A stretch of DNA of 64,000 bases from Arthrobacter sp. D5-1. Lineage in GTDB: Bacteria; Actinomycetota; Actinomycetes; Actinomycetales; Micrococcaceae. A model generated the notes under the pieces. It searched no databases, was not told the DNA's origin, and worked only from the letters and a program-made list of their open reading frames with translations. This document shows, piece by piece, positions 1-8,364 of this stretch (position 1 is the stretch's first letter; every line of letters begins with the position of its first letter). The DNA lies in assembly GCF_017357425.1 (NCBI RefSeq), contig NZ_CP014571.1, positions 124,001-188,000 of the forward strand, in the 5' to 3' direction. The translations under genes and the position numbers were made by a program.

Positions 1-1
1 C

Positions 2-463
2 GGCCATTTGGCGGTCTGGGCTGCTGGACGGCAGCGGCTCTCGGACATCGGAACGCCTGACGCCGACCGCCAACTCCAGCGCAGCCCGGAGGACAATGCC
101 GTCCACCTGACTGGCGTCGTCAGCCAGTCCGGCCTCCTGAACCTCGCGGCCGCGGAGAAGCTGAACCTCAGCAACGGAGCCGTCTGCAACCTCATGGGCG
201 GGGATTCCCATAGATTCCCCAAACGGCATAAGTACGCGGACCCCATGAGTTCGCTGCCGCTGGACGTTCCGGTATATGCCGTCCATGCCACGGACGATGA
301 GGACGTTCCCGCCAGCCAGTCCGAGGCATACGTTGCTGCAGCCACGGCGGCAGGAAGCGCCGCCCAGTTGCTCCGGGTTCCCGGTGACCACTTCGACCTG
401 ATCGACCCCAAAGCCGTCGCCTACAAGAAGTGCCGCGAACTGGTCCAACGACTACTCTCGTAA
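2..463 (+). CDS. Alpha/beta hydrolase, 3' part (5' end outside the window)
   Basis: The frame is open from the first bases and begins GHLAVWAAGR, which is what normally follows the nucleophile elbow G-x-S-A-G of alpha/beta hydrolases; the catalytic serine and the N-terminal half therefore lie upstream of the window. The rest keeps the end of the fold: HATDDEDVP near residue 96 carries the likely catalytic aspartate and GDHFDLIDP near residue 128 the histidine. The family is esterase or dienelactone-hydrolase-like. The substrate cannot be told from this fragment. A PfkB-type kinase follows 40 bp downstream on the same strand. Confidence 0.75.
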   Translation, partial: GHLAVWAAGRQRLSDIGTPDADRQLQRSPEDNAVHLTGVVSQSGLLNLAAAEKLNLSNGAVCNLMGGDSHRFPKRHKYADPMSSLPLDVPVYAVHATDDEDVPASQSEAYVAAATAAGSAAQLLRVPGDHFDLIDPKAVAYKKCRELVQRLLS

Positions 464-503
464 ACTGTACGTCGCAGGGGCTTGCCTCTGGCAGAGTTGT
501 CCC

Positions 504-1439
504 ATGCTGACAGTCATTGGTGAAGCTCTTGTTGATGTGGTCCAACGCTCGTCCGGAATCGAGGCGCACGTTGGCGGCAGTCCGCTCAACGTAGCCGTCG
601 GTCTGGCGCGCCTTGACCACCCGGTGCAGTTCATCGGGCGCTATGGCCGGGACGCCTACGGTGACTCCGTGGCGGCCCACCTCCGCTCAAGCTCCGTAAT
701 GGTGCCGCTTCCGCCGGACGAGAAGCCCACCAGCGTGGCCACTGCCACAATCGACGACGACGGCGCCGCCACCTACGTCTTTGACCTCGCCTGGGAATTG
801 CCCGGACTCGCCGCAAGGTTGCCGCTGATGCTGCAGGGCGCCACCTTGCTGCACACAGGTTCCATAGCCACCGCACTGGAGCCCGGCGCCGCAGAGGTGC
901 TTGCCGCCGTCGAACACGCCCACCCGGGCAGCACCATCAGCTTCGATCCCAACTGCCGTCCGAGCATCATTACGGACGTTGATTACGCGCGGACGCAAGC
1001 CGAACGCTTCGTGGCGCTGTCCGACGTCGTCAAGGCCTCCGACGAGGACCTTGAGTGGCTGTACCCCGGCATCGATCCAACGGAATCCGCGCGCCGCTGG
1101 CTGACGTTGGGAGGCGCCGGAGGTCCGGCCCTGGTTGTGGTGACACGTGGTTCTCGAGGTCCGTGGGGCATCACCAGGGCAGGCGAGACCCAGATTCCCG
1201 CACCAGCTGTGAACGTGGTGGACACTGTGGGCGCGGGGGATTCGTTCATGGCGGGGTTGTTGTCCGCCATTGTTGACCATGGGCTGGATGGCGCGCAGAA
1301 TCGTGACGCCTTAAGGGCCATGCCGGCTGAGACCTTGGCAGCCATCATGGATCACGCAACACGTGCGGCCGCCGTGACGGTGTCGCGGGCAGGCGCGAAT
1401 CCGCCCACGCGGGCTGAGCTCAACCACGGAGTGGCGTAA
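504..1439 (+). CDS. PfkB-family carbohydrate kinase (fructokinase-like)
   Basis: 311 residues, the usual length for ribokinase/fructokinase enzymes, which phosphorylate a sugar with ATP in the cytoplasm. Seen: N-terminal GEALVDVV, the substrate-side GGSPLNVAVGLARL motif near residue 28, and the C-terminal signature DTVGAGDSF near residue 240 containing the catalytic Asp and anion hole. The ATG at 504 follows a CAGAGT box by exactly 6 nt (492-497), so the mRNA is probably leaderless. Fructose is the likeliest substrate by family resemblance, but other hexoses are possible. It faces the convergent GST-like gene. Confidence 0.88.
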   Translation: MLTVIGEALVDVVQRSSGIEAHVGGSPLNVAVGLARLDHPVQFIGRYGRDAYGDSVAAHLRSSSVMVPLPPDEKPTSVATATIDDDGAATYVFDLAWELPGLAARLPLMLQGATLLHTGSIATALEPGAAEVLAAVEHAHPGSTISFDPNCRPSIITDVDYARTQAERFVALSDVVKASDEDLEWLYPGIDPTESARRWLTLGGAGGPALVVVTRGSRGPWGITRAGETQIPAPAVNVVDTVGAGDSFMAGLLSAIVDHGLDGAQNRDALRAMPAETLAAIMDHATRAAAVTVSRAGANPPTRAELNHGVA

Positions 1440-1462
1440 CCACGGGCCGAAAGCGTAGGGGT

Positions 1463-2524
1463 CTAGCTGGCCCCGTGACCGGCGGCCACTTCCTCGCCGG
1501 CCTTCACTGGTCCCGGCGGGGTGCCTTCCCCGAACGGACTTCCTCCCAGGGATTCCCGTCCGTGCGGACTCAGCCAGCCGGATAGATCCGGTCCAGCAGG
1601 AACGATCTGCGTGGGATTAATGTCCTCGTGGACGATGTAGTAGTGCTGTTTGATCTGCACAAAGTCGATGGTGTCCCCAAACCCAGGCGTCTGGAACAGG
1701 TCCCGGGCGTAGCCCCACAATGCCGGCATTTCGCTGAGTTTGTTGCGGTTGCACTTGAAATGACCGTGATAGACGGCATCGAAACGCGCCAAGGTGGTGA
1801 ACAGCCGGACGTCGGCCTCGGTGATGGTGTCACCCACGAGGTATCGCTGGCCGGTCAGCCGTTCCTCAAGCCAGTCCAAAGCGTTCCAGAGACGGGTGTA
1901 CGCCGCATCGTAGGCTTCCTGTGATCCGGCGAAGCCGCACCTGTAGACCCCGTTGTTGACCTCGGTGAAAACTCTCTTGTTGACGGCGTCGATTTCCTCG
2001 CGCAGGTGCTCCGGATACAGCTGCGGCGCGCCCGGACGATGGAACTCCGTCCACTCCGTGGAGAAGTCCAGCGTGATCTGGGGGAAGTTGTTGGTGACCA
2101 CTTGGCCGCTGGGGACGTCCACCAAAGCCGGAACTGTGATGCCTCGGGGGTAGTCCGGAAAGCGCCGGAAGAATGCCTCCTGCAAACGTTCGATGCCGAG
2201 TACCGGGTCCTTGCCGTCCGGATCCAGATCGAAGGTCCAGGATCGGGCGTCGTGCGTGGGACCGGGTTGGCCAAGGCTGATGACGTCCTCAAGTCCCAAG
2301 AGCCTGCGGACGATCACGGTGCGGTTGGCCCACGGACAAGCCCGGGCGGCGATCAACCGGTAGCGTCCCGGCTCCACGGGCCAGCCGGGCTCGCCGTTGG
2401 GTCCGGTGGCGCCGTCACGGGTGATCCGGTCCTCGATGTAGTTGGTATCGCGGTTGAACTCACTGCCAGTGACGTACGCGCCGCGGGTGCTGTGTTCGTC
2501 GACTTCGCTGGTCTTCTCACTCAT
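1463..2524 (-). CDS. Glutathione S-transferase family (Xi-class, glutathionyl-hydroquinone-reductase-like)
   Basis: 353 residues. ARACPWANR puts the catalytic Cys at residue 63 in a CPWA motif typical of Xi-class GSTs (YqjG/ECM4), and the C-terminal all-helical domain contains the VGDTITEADVRLFTTLARFD stretch and the YHGHFKCN segment typical of this class. The family reduces thiol conjugates of quinones. Actinobacteria normally use mycothiol rather than glutathione, so the true thiol partner is uncertain. Start ATG at 2524; the divergent HAD phosphatase begins about 70 bp away. Confidence 0.87.
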   Translation of the reverse strand: MSEKTSEVDEHSTRGAYVTGSEFNRDTNYIEDRITRDGATGPNGEPGWPVEPGRYRLIAARACPWANRTVIVRRLLGLEDVISLGQPGPTHDARSWTFDLDPDGKDPVLGIERLQEAFFRRFPDYPRGITVPALVDVPSGQVVTNNFPQITLDFSTEWTEFHRPGAPQLYPEHLREEIDAVNKRVFTEVNNGVYRCGFAGSQEAYDAAYTRLWNALDWLEERLTGQRYLVGDTITEADVRLFTTLARFDAVYHGHFKCNRNKLSEMPALWGYARDLFQTPGFGDTIDFVQIKQHYYIVHEDINPTQIVPAGPDLSGWLSPHGRESLGGSPFGEGTPPGPVKAGEEVAAGHGAS

Positions 2525-2595
2525 GGCTTCAGCCTAAGCCGGGCTCACCGAACCGCGCGACCTTGTGGGCCGTTGTGCCCACGTAGACTGGCATG

Positions 2596-3405
2596 ATGCG
2601 GCTCGTAGCAAGCGATATTGACGGCACCATCCTCGGTCACGACGGCAAAATCAGTGACCGGACCATCAAGGCATTCCAGGCGTGCCGCGACGCAGGGGTG
2701 GAACTCGTCTTCGTCACGGGTCGTCCGCCACGCTGGCTGTACCCGCTCCAGGAGCAGCTTGGCCATAGCGGAATCGTGATCTGTTCCAATGGGGCGGTGG
2801 TGTGGGACCTGGAAACCGAGAAAGCACTCTCTTCGTGTGCCCTGGACGCCGACTCCGTTTTTGAGGCCCGTCGGATCATCAAGTCGCTCAGGCCTGACGC
2901 GCTCTTCGCCGTTGAGACCCTCACGGGTTTCCAACTGGAGCCGGGCTTTATCGAGAACGAAACCAGCGAGCTTCTCGCCGAATTCACCCCGAAACCGCTG
3001 GCTGAGACGCTCACGGCGGATGACGCCGTCGTGAAGTTTCTGGCAATTACCCGGAAAGGCACGCCGGACGAATTCCTCGCCGAAGTTCAGCCTGCCGTCG
3101 CCCACCTGGTGAGCACCACCCACTCGGCACCTCGAACCGCGATGCTGGAGATGTCAGTGCCCGGCATCAACAAGGCCGTCACGCTCGCCAAGTACGCCGA
3201 GTCCCTGGGGATAGAAGCTGCTGATGTAGTGGCGTTCGGAGACATGCCCAATGACATCGAGATGCTCCGCTGGGCCGGTCACGGTTACGCCATGGCCAGC
3301 GGACACCCGGAGGCCATCCTCGCCGCCGGACAGCAGGCACCGCACTTCGACGACGACGGCGTGGCCCAGATTCTCGAGGCAAAGCTGACGGAGCAGCGGG
3401 TCTAG
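2596..3405 (+). CDS. Cof-type HAD-IIB phosphatase
   Basis: About 270 residues. The DIDGTI motif near residue 7 is the HAD nucleophile/acid pair, TGRPP is motif II, and FGDMPNDIEML near the C terminus is the metal-binding motif IV; a large IIB cap domain lies between. The family hydrolyses small phosphorylated metabolites such as sugar phosphates or flavin nucleotides. Two ATGs are adjacent (2593 and 2596). TAGACT (2584-2589) ends 6 nt before the second, so a leaderless start at 2596 is preferred. The substrate is unknown. Confidence 0.88.
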   Translation: MRLVASDIDGTILGHDGKISDRTIKAFQACRDAGVELVFVTGRPPRWLYPLQEQLGHSGIVICSNGAVVWDLETEKALSSCALDADSVFEARRIIKSLRPDALFAVETLTGFQLEPGFIENETSELLAEFTPKPLAETLTADDAVVKFLAITRKGTPDEFLAEVQPAVAHLVSTTHSAPRTAMLEMSVPGINKAVTLAKYAESLGIEAADVVAFGDMPNDIEMLRWAGHGYAMASGHPEAILAAGQQAPHFDDDGVAQILEAKLTEQRV

Positions 3406-3473
3406 TTTGTTCGTGCCCTGGTGATGTCCGATTTCCGCCGGACGTCCACTGTGATGGCTGGTGGAATGGACTC

Positions 3474-4292
3474 ATGAATCCGGAACAGAATAAAACCGCA
3501 GCCCACTTCAGATCCCTCCACACCAGCCAAAAGCCCTTGGCACTCAGCAACGCCTGGGACGTCGCCAGCGCCGTCATCACGGAGGCAGCTGGCGCGCCCG
3601 CTGTAGCGACCACCAGCGCCGGAGTTGCCTGGTCCTTGGGTATGCCCGACGGCGACCGGCTGGACAGGGAGCGTGCTGTGGCAGTTATCGCCAGCATCGT
3701 GGACGCCGTCAAGGTGCCCGTCACGGCGGACATCGAGGGTGGTTATTCGGAAACGCTGGAAGGAATCGCGAGGACGGTCGCCGATATTCTTGAGGCCGGT
3801 GCCGTGGGGATCAACATGGAAGATGGTTCCCGGGACCCGGAAGAATTCTGCGCGAGGATCTCAGCCGCACGGGATGCCGCACGTCAGGCGGGCAAGGACT
3901 TGTTCATCAATGCGCGCACCGATGTGTTCCTTGCCGGCGCCGGCACCGTCCAGCAGCAAATTGCCGAGGCCCTGGCCAGAGCCGAAAAGTATGTTGAAGC
4001 AGGCGCCGACGGCATTTTCGTTCCCGGAGCATCAGATGCAGACACCGTTGCCGCGTTGACCGCTGGGATTTCCATCCCCGTCAACGTGATGGTGGGGGCA
4101 GGATCGCTGAGCGTCAGCGAACTCGGAAGGCTTGGCGTCTCCCGGGTCAGCCTCGGCTCGAGCGTAGCCCAAGCCGCCTATGCCGTAGCCCAGCGCGCCG
4201 CGGAAGAGCTGAACACCGAGGGCACTTACAACGCAGTGGGCGAAGCCATCGACTACGGTTCCCTCAACGGGCTGTTCGCCAGCTCGAAGTAG
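3474..4292 (+). CDS. Isocitrate lyase/PEP mutase family protein
   Basis: 272 residues with the (beta/alpha)8 signature of the ICL/PEPM superfamily: TADIEGGYSE at residue 85 (metal-binding Asp), GINMEDG at residue 112, and FINARTDVFL. The catalytic KKCGH loop of isocitrate lyase is absent, so it is closer to carboxyvinyl-carboxyphosphonate phosphorylmutase or methylisocitrate-lyase-like proteins, which cleave or rearrange C-C or C-P bonds of 2-oxo acids. TGGAAT (3462-3467) lies 6 nt before the ATG, which suggests a leaderless transcript. Exact substrate unknown. Confidence 0.85.
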   Translation: MNPEQNKTAAHFRSLHTSQKPLALSNAWDVASAVITEAAGAPAVATTSAGVAWSLGMPDGDRLDRERAVAVIASIVDAVKVPVTADIEGGYSETLEGIARTVADILEAGAVGINMEDGSRDPEEFCARISAARDAARQAGKDLFINARTDVFLAGAGTVQQQIAEALARAEKYVEAGADGIFVPGASDADTVAALTAGISIPVNVMVGAGSLSVSELGRLGVSRVSLGSSVAQAAYAVAQRAAEELNTEGTYNAVGEAIDYGSLNGLFASSK

Positions 4293-4320
4293 TCCCCGGG
4301 CCAGCAAGAAGCCTCGCGCT

Positions 4321-5187
4321 TCACGGGTGTCGCACGCCTTCGCCGGCCAGCAGCGCGCGATAGCCCTCTTCGAACGTGGGGAAGGTGAATTCGAAGCCTG
4401 TCGCCCGAAGCCGTGCGTTGCTGCAGCGCTTGTCACCGGGGCCGGCGTCGGAGGCGTCGCCGGGTGCCGCCGTCGGGGGTTCCGGGCATCCCATCTCCGA
4501 GGCGAGGAACCGCATGACGTCGCCCATTTCCGCCGCGAGATCATCGACGCCGACGTAGACGGAATCCGGGGCGGCTTCCATGGTGGTGAGGTGGACGATC
4601 ATCGCGGCGGCGTCGTCCCTGTGGACGCGGTTGGTGTGCCGGGGGAGGGCGGGAATAACGGCCTTGCCACTGCGGACCTGGTCGATCAGCCGGGTGCGAC
4701 CCGGTCCGTAAATGCCGCCCAACCGCAGCGAAATGGGCTGGGTGAGGGTTCCGCGGGTCCGGGCGAACAGGAGCTTCTCTGCCTCCACCAGGACTTTGCC
4801 GCTGAATCGCGTGGGCTCGGTGGGGGTGGACTCGTCCACCACCGCCCCGCCGGAGTCTTTGTACACAGCCGTGGAGGAGACGAACAGGATGCGCCGCGGT
4901 TGAATGGACTGCCGTTCCAGGGCGTCCAGGACGTTCTTCACTCCGCTCACGTAGGCAGCTCGGTAGGCCTCTTCGGTAGAGGAATCGGCCGCAATTGCCA
5001 CCACCACAATGTCCACGTCTGACGGTAGTTCCGGCAGCTCGGTGGAGAGGTCCGCGTACACGCCGCGGATTTCGGCAGGCAACTTCCCGGGGGATCGGCG
5101 CAATCCCACCACCTCATGGCCCGCAGCGGCGAAGCGGAGTCCGGCTTCGGTTCCAAGGTCGCCGCATCCGGCTATCAACACAGTCAT
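4321..5187 (-). CDS. NAD(P)-dependent epimerase/SDR family protein (YeeZ-like)
   Basis: 288 residues. The N-terminal Rossmann motif is VLIAGCGDLG, followed by a long nucleotide-binding fold with FVSSTAVYKDSGG near the middle, the usual serine/tyrosine region of extended SDRs, and LRLGGIYGPGR near residue 155. The short GCGDLG form resembles the YeeZ/YbjT-like group of atypical SDRs rather than sugar-nucleotide epimerases. Convergent with the PEP-mutase-like gene, with only 28 bp between stops. No operon partner. Function in vivo unknown. Confidence 0.82.
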   Translation of the reverse strand: MTVLIAGCGDLGTEAGLRFAAAGHEVVGLRRSPGKLPAEIRGVYADLSTELPELPSDVDIVVVAIAADSSTEEAYRAAYVSGVKNVLDALERQSIQPRRILFVSSTAVYKDSGGAVVDESTPTEPTRFSGKVLVEAEKLLFARTRGTLTQPISLRLGGIYGPGRTRLIDQVRSGKAVIPALPRHTNRVHRDDAAAMIVHLTTMEAAPDSVYVGVDDLAAEMGDVMRFLASEMGCPEPPTAAPGDASDAGPGDKRCSNARLRATGFEFTFPTFEEGYRALLAGEGVRHP

Positions 5188-5325
5188 GCCCTTTAGTTTG
5201 CCAGTCCCGCGGTGTCACCCAGTTCCCAGCTTCCATACAACCGGCGTTCAACTTGGCTCCGTAGGCTTCCAGCCAAGGACCCGTTCGCACGGTGAAATCG
5301 TCTCGTTGAATGTGTAGGGGGAATC

Positions 5326-5598
5326 ATGGCCAAGCGTCGGATCAACAACGTCAATACTGCGCCTTTGCGGCGGATCGAACCGGACCATCACTGGCGCTCG
5401 CTGCGCCAGGGCGATCGGGTCAGCGTCACTCTGACGCCGGGTTACGAATCGTCCGGGGTGGTGGACGCCGTCACCGGCGATGCCACCGCGGTGTGGGTGG
5501 AGCTCGACGGCGGTCGCGGCCGCACGCTGGTGCACGTCAGCGACGGCGTGGCGATCGTTCCGCAAAGGACGACGGCGGCACTCCCGCAGGAGTCCTAG
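5326..5598 (+). CDS. Conserved small protein, unknown function
   Basis: 90 residues, start ATG at 5326 preceded by a strong ribosome site (TAGGGGGAATC). The N terminus is basic (MAKRRINNVN). The middle, GDRVSVTLTPGYESSGVVDAVTGDATAVWVELDGG, reads as a small beta-barrel, perhaps SH3- or KOW-like, but no family can be named. No signal peptide or membrane segment. The GDPD gene starts about 30 bp downstream on the same strand with its own promoter. Confidence 0.7.
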   Translation: MAKRRINNVNTAPLRRIEPDHHWRSLRQGDRVSVTLTPGYESSGVVDAVTGDATAVWVELDGGRGRTLVHVSDGVAIVPQRTTAALPQES

Positions 5599-5629
5599 CC
5601 GCACCTTGGCGATGGGCTACGCTACGGGT

Positions 5630-6409
5630 GTGACGCTGCCCTATTTCCTCCGCAAGGATGGTTCAGTGGGCCCTCTGGCCTTCGCCCACCGGGGATTCTC
5701 CTTGGACGGTCTGGAGAATTCCCTGGCAGCATTCAGGGCTGCGGTGGATCTGGGTACGATGCACCTCGAGACAGACGTCCACACCACGTCCGACGGCGTG
5801 CTGCTGGTTTTCCATGACTCGTCCTTGGACAGGGTGACTGATTCCGCAGGGAAAGTGTCCGAGCTGACGGCGGCCGAAGTAGCTCTGGCGAGGATCGGCG
5901 GGCTGGAGCCGGTGCCAACCTTTGAGGAGCTGGTCACGGCGTTGCCCGGTGCCCGGCTGAACCTGGACGTCAAGGACTGGAATTCTGTGGACACAATGGC
6001 TGCCGCCATTGAGAAGCACCGCATCCATGACAGGGTTCTGGTCACCAGCTTCTCGGATAGGCGACGCCGCGCAGTCCTTTCCAAGCTTTCCCGCCGAGTG
6101 GCGTCCTCGGCAGGCAGCTCCCTGACAGCGCTTTTCGTCCTTCTTGGGCCCATACTTCCGACGCCTCTGGCACGCAAGCTGCTCTCCGACGTCGACGTCT
6201 TCCAGGTTCCTGTCCGCTATGGGTGGTTGCCGGTGGTGACGCCCGGATTTGTACGCCGCGCCCATCGACTTGGCAGGCAGGTGCATGTGTGGACCGTCAA
6301 CGATCCTGTAGAGATGGAGCGTCTGCTGGACCTGGGCGTGGACGGCATCGTGTCCGACCGGCTCGACCTCCTCAAGAAAGTTCTGGTGCGCCGGGGCGAG
6401 TGGGTCTGA
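5630..6409 (+). CDS. Glycerophosphodiester phosphodiesterase
   Basis: Cleaves glycerophosphodiesters to glycerol-3-phosphate and an alcohol. With GTG 5630 as start the protein has 259 residues and begins VTLPYFLRKDG. The GDPD catalytic set is visible: FAHRG (His20-Arg21), HLETDVH (Glu47, Asp49) and VFHDSSLDR (His62). TACGCT (5618-5623) precedes GTG 5630 by 6 nt, which supports a leaderless start. An upstream ATG at 5612 and a longer in-frame extension from 5480 are unlikely because the extension overlaps the previous gene and is Arg-rich. The stop codon lies inside the terminator hairpin at 6407. Confidence 0.88.
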   Translation: MTLPYFLRKDGSVGPLAFAHRGFSLDGLENSLAAFRAAVDLGTMHLETDVHTTSDGVLLVFHDSSLDRVTDSAGKVSELTAAEVALARIGGLEPVPTFEELVTALPGARLNLDVKDWNSVDTMAAAIEKHRIHDRVLVTSFSDRRRRAVLSKLSRRVASSAGSSLTALFVLLGPILPTPLARKLLSDVDVFQVPVRYGWLPVVTPGFVRRAHRLGRQVHVWTVNDPVEMERLLDLGVDGIVSDRLDLLKKVLVRRGEWV

Positions 6410-6440
6410 TAGAGCGTCCGGGGGTGGGGACGCTCTATCA
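6407..6440. terminator. Hairpin terminator containing the GDPD stop codon
   Basis: TGATAGAGCGTCC (6407-6419) pairs perfectly with GGACGCTCTATCA (6428-6440) around a G-rich 8-nt loop. The first three bases of the stem are the TGA stop of the GDPD gene. The right arm is also the start of the 32-bp repeat array. Confidence 0.65.
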
Positions 6441-6487
6441 CTTCCCTCGGGTTTGGTGGGGGCGCTCTCTCACTTCCCTCGGGTTTC
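6428..6487. repeat. 32-bp-periodic intergenic repeat, about two units
   Basis: CGCTCTATCACTTCCCTCGG and CGCTCTCTCACTTCCCTCGG recur exactly 32 bp apart, each followed by GTTT. The second unit encodes the last residues (ETRGK) and the stop of the GH2 gene on the minus strand. The same unit is seen at 61220-61309 and, inverted, at 61479-61660. Confidence 0.75.
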
Positions 6488-8302
6488 GATCGCTGCAGGC
6501 CGGATTTGGCTCGCACGGATCCTGGCGAGGTCGAACTTGTTGCTGCGGTCGAAGTTGAAGATGCCGTTTTTCTCCTGGAAGACGTCCGTCAGTTGGGTGT
6601 AGCAGTACCCGAACATGTCCGGGTTTTCCAGCAGGACTGAGCACAGACCGTCGAACCGGGCGTAGAACTCCTCCTCTGAGCCGACCCGCTGGCCGTAGCC
6701 CCACGAGGAGGCGACGTCGCTTCCGTCCACAGCCTGGCGGGCCTCAACTTCGTTCCACCAGATCCCTCCGAATTCCGAGACGAAGTAGGGCTGCCCGGCA
6801 TACGGCACTGAGTAGTCCTGGCCGTCCGCTGTGCGGTTGATGAACGGTTTGCCGTCCGCAAGGCCTTGTTGTTCCAGGCGGAAGCGGTCCGGATCCTGCT
6901 CATAGGAGTGGGAATCGTAGATGTCCGTTTCCCGGATGCGGTGGGAGTATCCGGAGGCGTCGATGACCGGGCGTGTGGGATCAGCGAGCTTGGTAGCCAG
7001 GAACATGGCTTCGGTGACGTCATCCAGCACAGTCGGGCGGTCATGCATCACTTGGTGTGTCTCGTTCAGCGGGCACCAACCAATGATGGAAGGGTGATTG
7101 AAGTCGCGCTTAAGCACTTCCAGCCATTGCGCCACGAAGCTCGCTGTGGGCCTTTGGTTGTGCCCCACAGTTCCTCCGCCGGAGACACCCCAGTCGCCGA
7201 ACTCGCCCCACACCAGATAGCCGAGCCGGTCAGCGTGGTAGAGGAAGCGTTCCTCGAAGACTTTCTCGTGGAGCCGGGCGCCGTTGAAACCAGCTGCCAT
7301 GGACAGTTCGATGTCCTTGATCAAGGCTGCGTCATCCGGAGAGGTCATCAGCGATTCGGGCCAGTAGCCCTGATCCAGAATGAGGCGTTGGAAGACTGCT
7401 TTGCCGTTGATGCGAACAACCTTTCCGTCCAAGGCAACGGACCGCACTGCTGCGTAGCTGCTGACGTGGTCAACAGTATTGCCGGCGGAGTCCATCACGC
7501 TGACCTCAAGGTCATACAGGAAGGGATCTTCAATTGACCAAGGGCGCAGGGACTCGCTGGGGATTTCCAGCCGAAGGGAGGGCGTAAGGTCCAGATCGGC
7601 TTTGACCGTAGCTTCAACCCGCATGTCACCCTTGTCGCTGAGTACCGCGGTGATGGTGTGCCCGTTCCGGTTCTGGCTGACGGGCACCTCAAGTGTGATG
7701 CTGGAGTCCGCCAGGTTGGGTGTCATTTGGAGGCGCTTGATATGGACCTCAGGGACTGCTTCCATCCACACGGTCTGCCAGATTCCGGTCGTTCTGGTGT
7801 ACTGGCAGTGGGTGTTGTTGTACCACGTGGCTTGTTTGCCACGGGCCTGCATTTCGTGCCGGGAATCCCTGGCCCGCACCACAATTACTGCGTCCGTACC
7901 GGGCTCGGCCACTCCTCCAAGGTCTGCAGTGAAGGGAGTGAAGCCGCCGCGATGGCGGGCCACTTCGACGCCGTTCACCCACACCGTGGCGTCGTGATCC
8001 ACAGCGCCGAAGTGAAGCAGGACGTTTTGACCTACCCATTCCTGCGGGATGGTCACCGTGCGCCGGTACCAGACTGCTTCCATGAAATCGACATGCTCAA
8101 TCCCCGACAGCTTGGATTCCGGCGCGAACGGCACCAGGATTTCGCTGTTGAGTACGCGGGTGGTGAGGCCGCGTTCCAAACCGGAGTCACCGGCGTCGAT
8201 CTCAAATGCCCAGGTTCCATTGAGGTTCAGCCACTGCTCGCGGACCAGCTGCGGGCGGGGGTGTTCGGGCTTGGGCATGGCGGAGGTCACATTTTGGGTC
8301 AC
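6470..8302 (-). CDS. Glycoside hydrolase family 2 (beta-glucuronidase/beta-galactosidase type)
   Basis: 610 residues from GTG 8302. Domain order is the GH2 one: sugar-binding jelly roll (WLNLNGTWAFEID onward), immunoglobulin-like middle domain, then a TIM barrel with the acid/base Glu in WCPLNETHQVM and the nucleophile Glu in YFVSEFGGIWWN. No signal peptide, so a cytoplasmic exo-glycosidase. TAGGTT lies 7 nt before GTG 8302, which favours this start over an in-frame extension to 8437 that would run into the neighbouring gene. ATG 8278 is another option. The sugar specificity is not clear from sequence. Confidence 0.88.
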   Translation of the reverse strand: MTQNVTSAMPKPEHPRPQLVREQWLNLNGTWAFEIDAGDSGLERGLTTRVLNSEILVPFAPESKLSGIEHVDFMEAVWYRRTVTIPQEWVGQNVLLHFGAVDHDATVWVNGVEVARHRGGFTPFTADLGGVAEPGTDAVIVVRARDSRHEMQARGKQATWYNNTHCQYTRTTGIWQTVWMEAVPEVHIKRLQMTPNLADSSITLEVPVSQNRNGHTITAVLSDKGDMRVEATVKADLDLTPSLRLEIPSESLRPWSIEDPFLYDLEVSVMDSAGNTVDHVSSYAAVRSVALDGKVVRINGKAVFQRLILDQGYWPESLMTSPDDAALIKDIELSMAAGFNGARLHEKVFEERFLYHADRLGYLVWGEFGDWGVSGGGTVGHNQRPTASFVAQWLEVLKRDFNHPSIIGWCPLNETHQVMHDRPTVLDDVTEAMFLATKLADPTRPVIDASGYSHRIRETDIYDSHSYEQDPDRFRLEQQGLADGKPFINRTADGQDYSVPYAGQPYFVSEFGGIWWNEVEARQAVDGSDVASSWGYGQRVGSEEEFYARFDGLCSVLLENPDMFGYCYTQLTDVFQEKNGIFNFDRSNKFDLARIRASQIRPAAIETRGK

Positions 8303-8364
8303 ACTCAAAAACCTAACGCGAGATGGGGTTGAGTACCACCGGCCGCCACGCGAGGATAAGGAAC

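Noticed and set aside
5480..5629. N-terminal extension of the GDPD gene
   Set aside because: It overlaps the preceding gene in another frame, is Arg/Ser-rich and lacks the family pattern before GPLAFAHRG.
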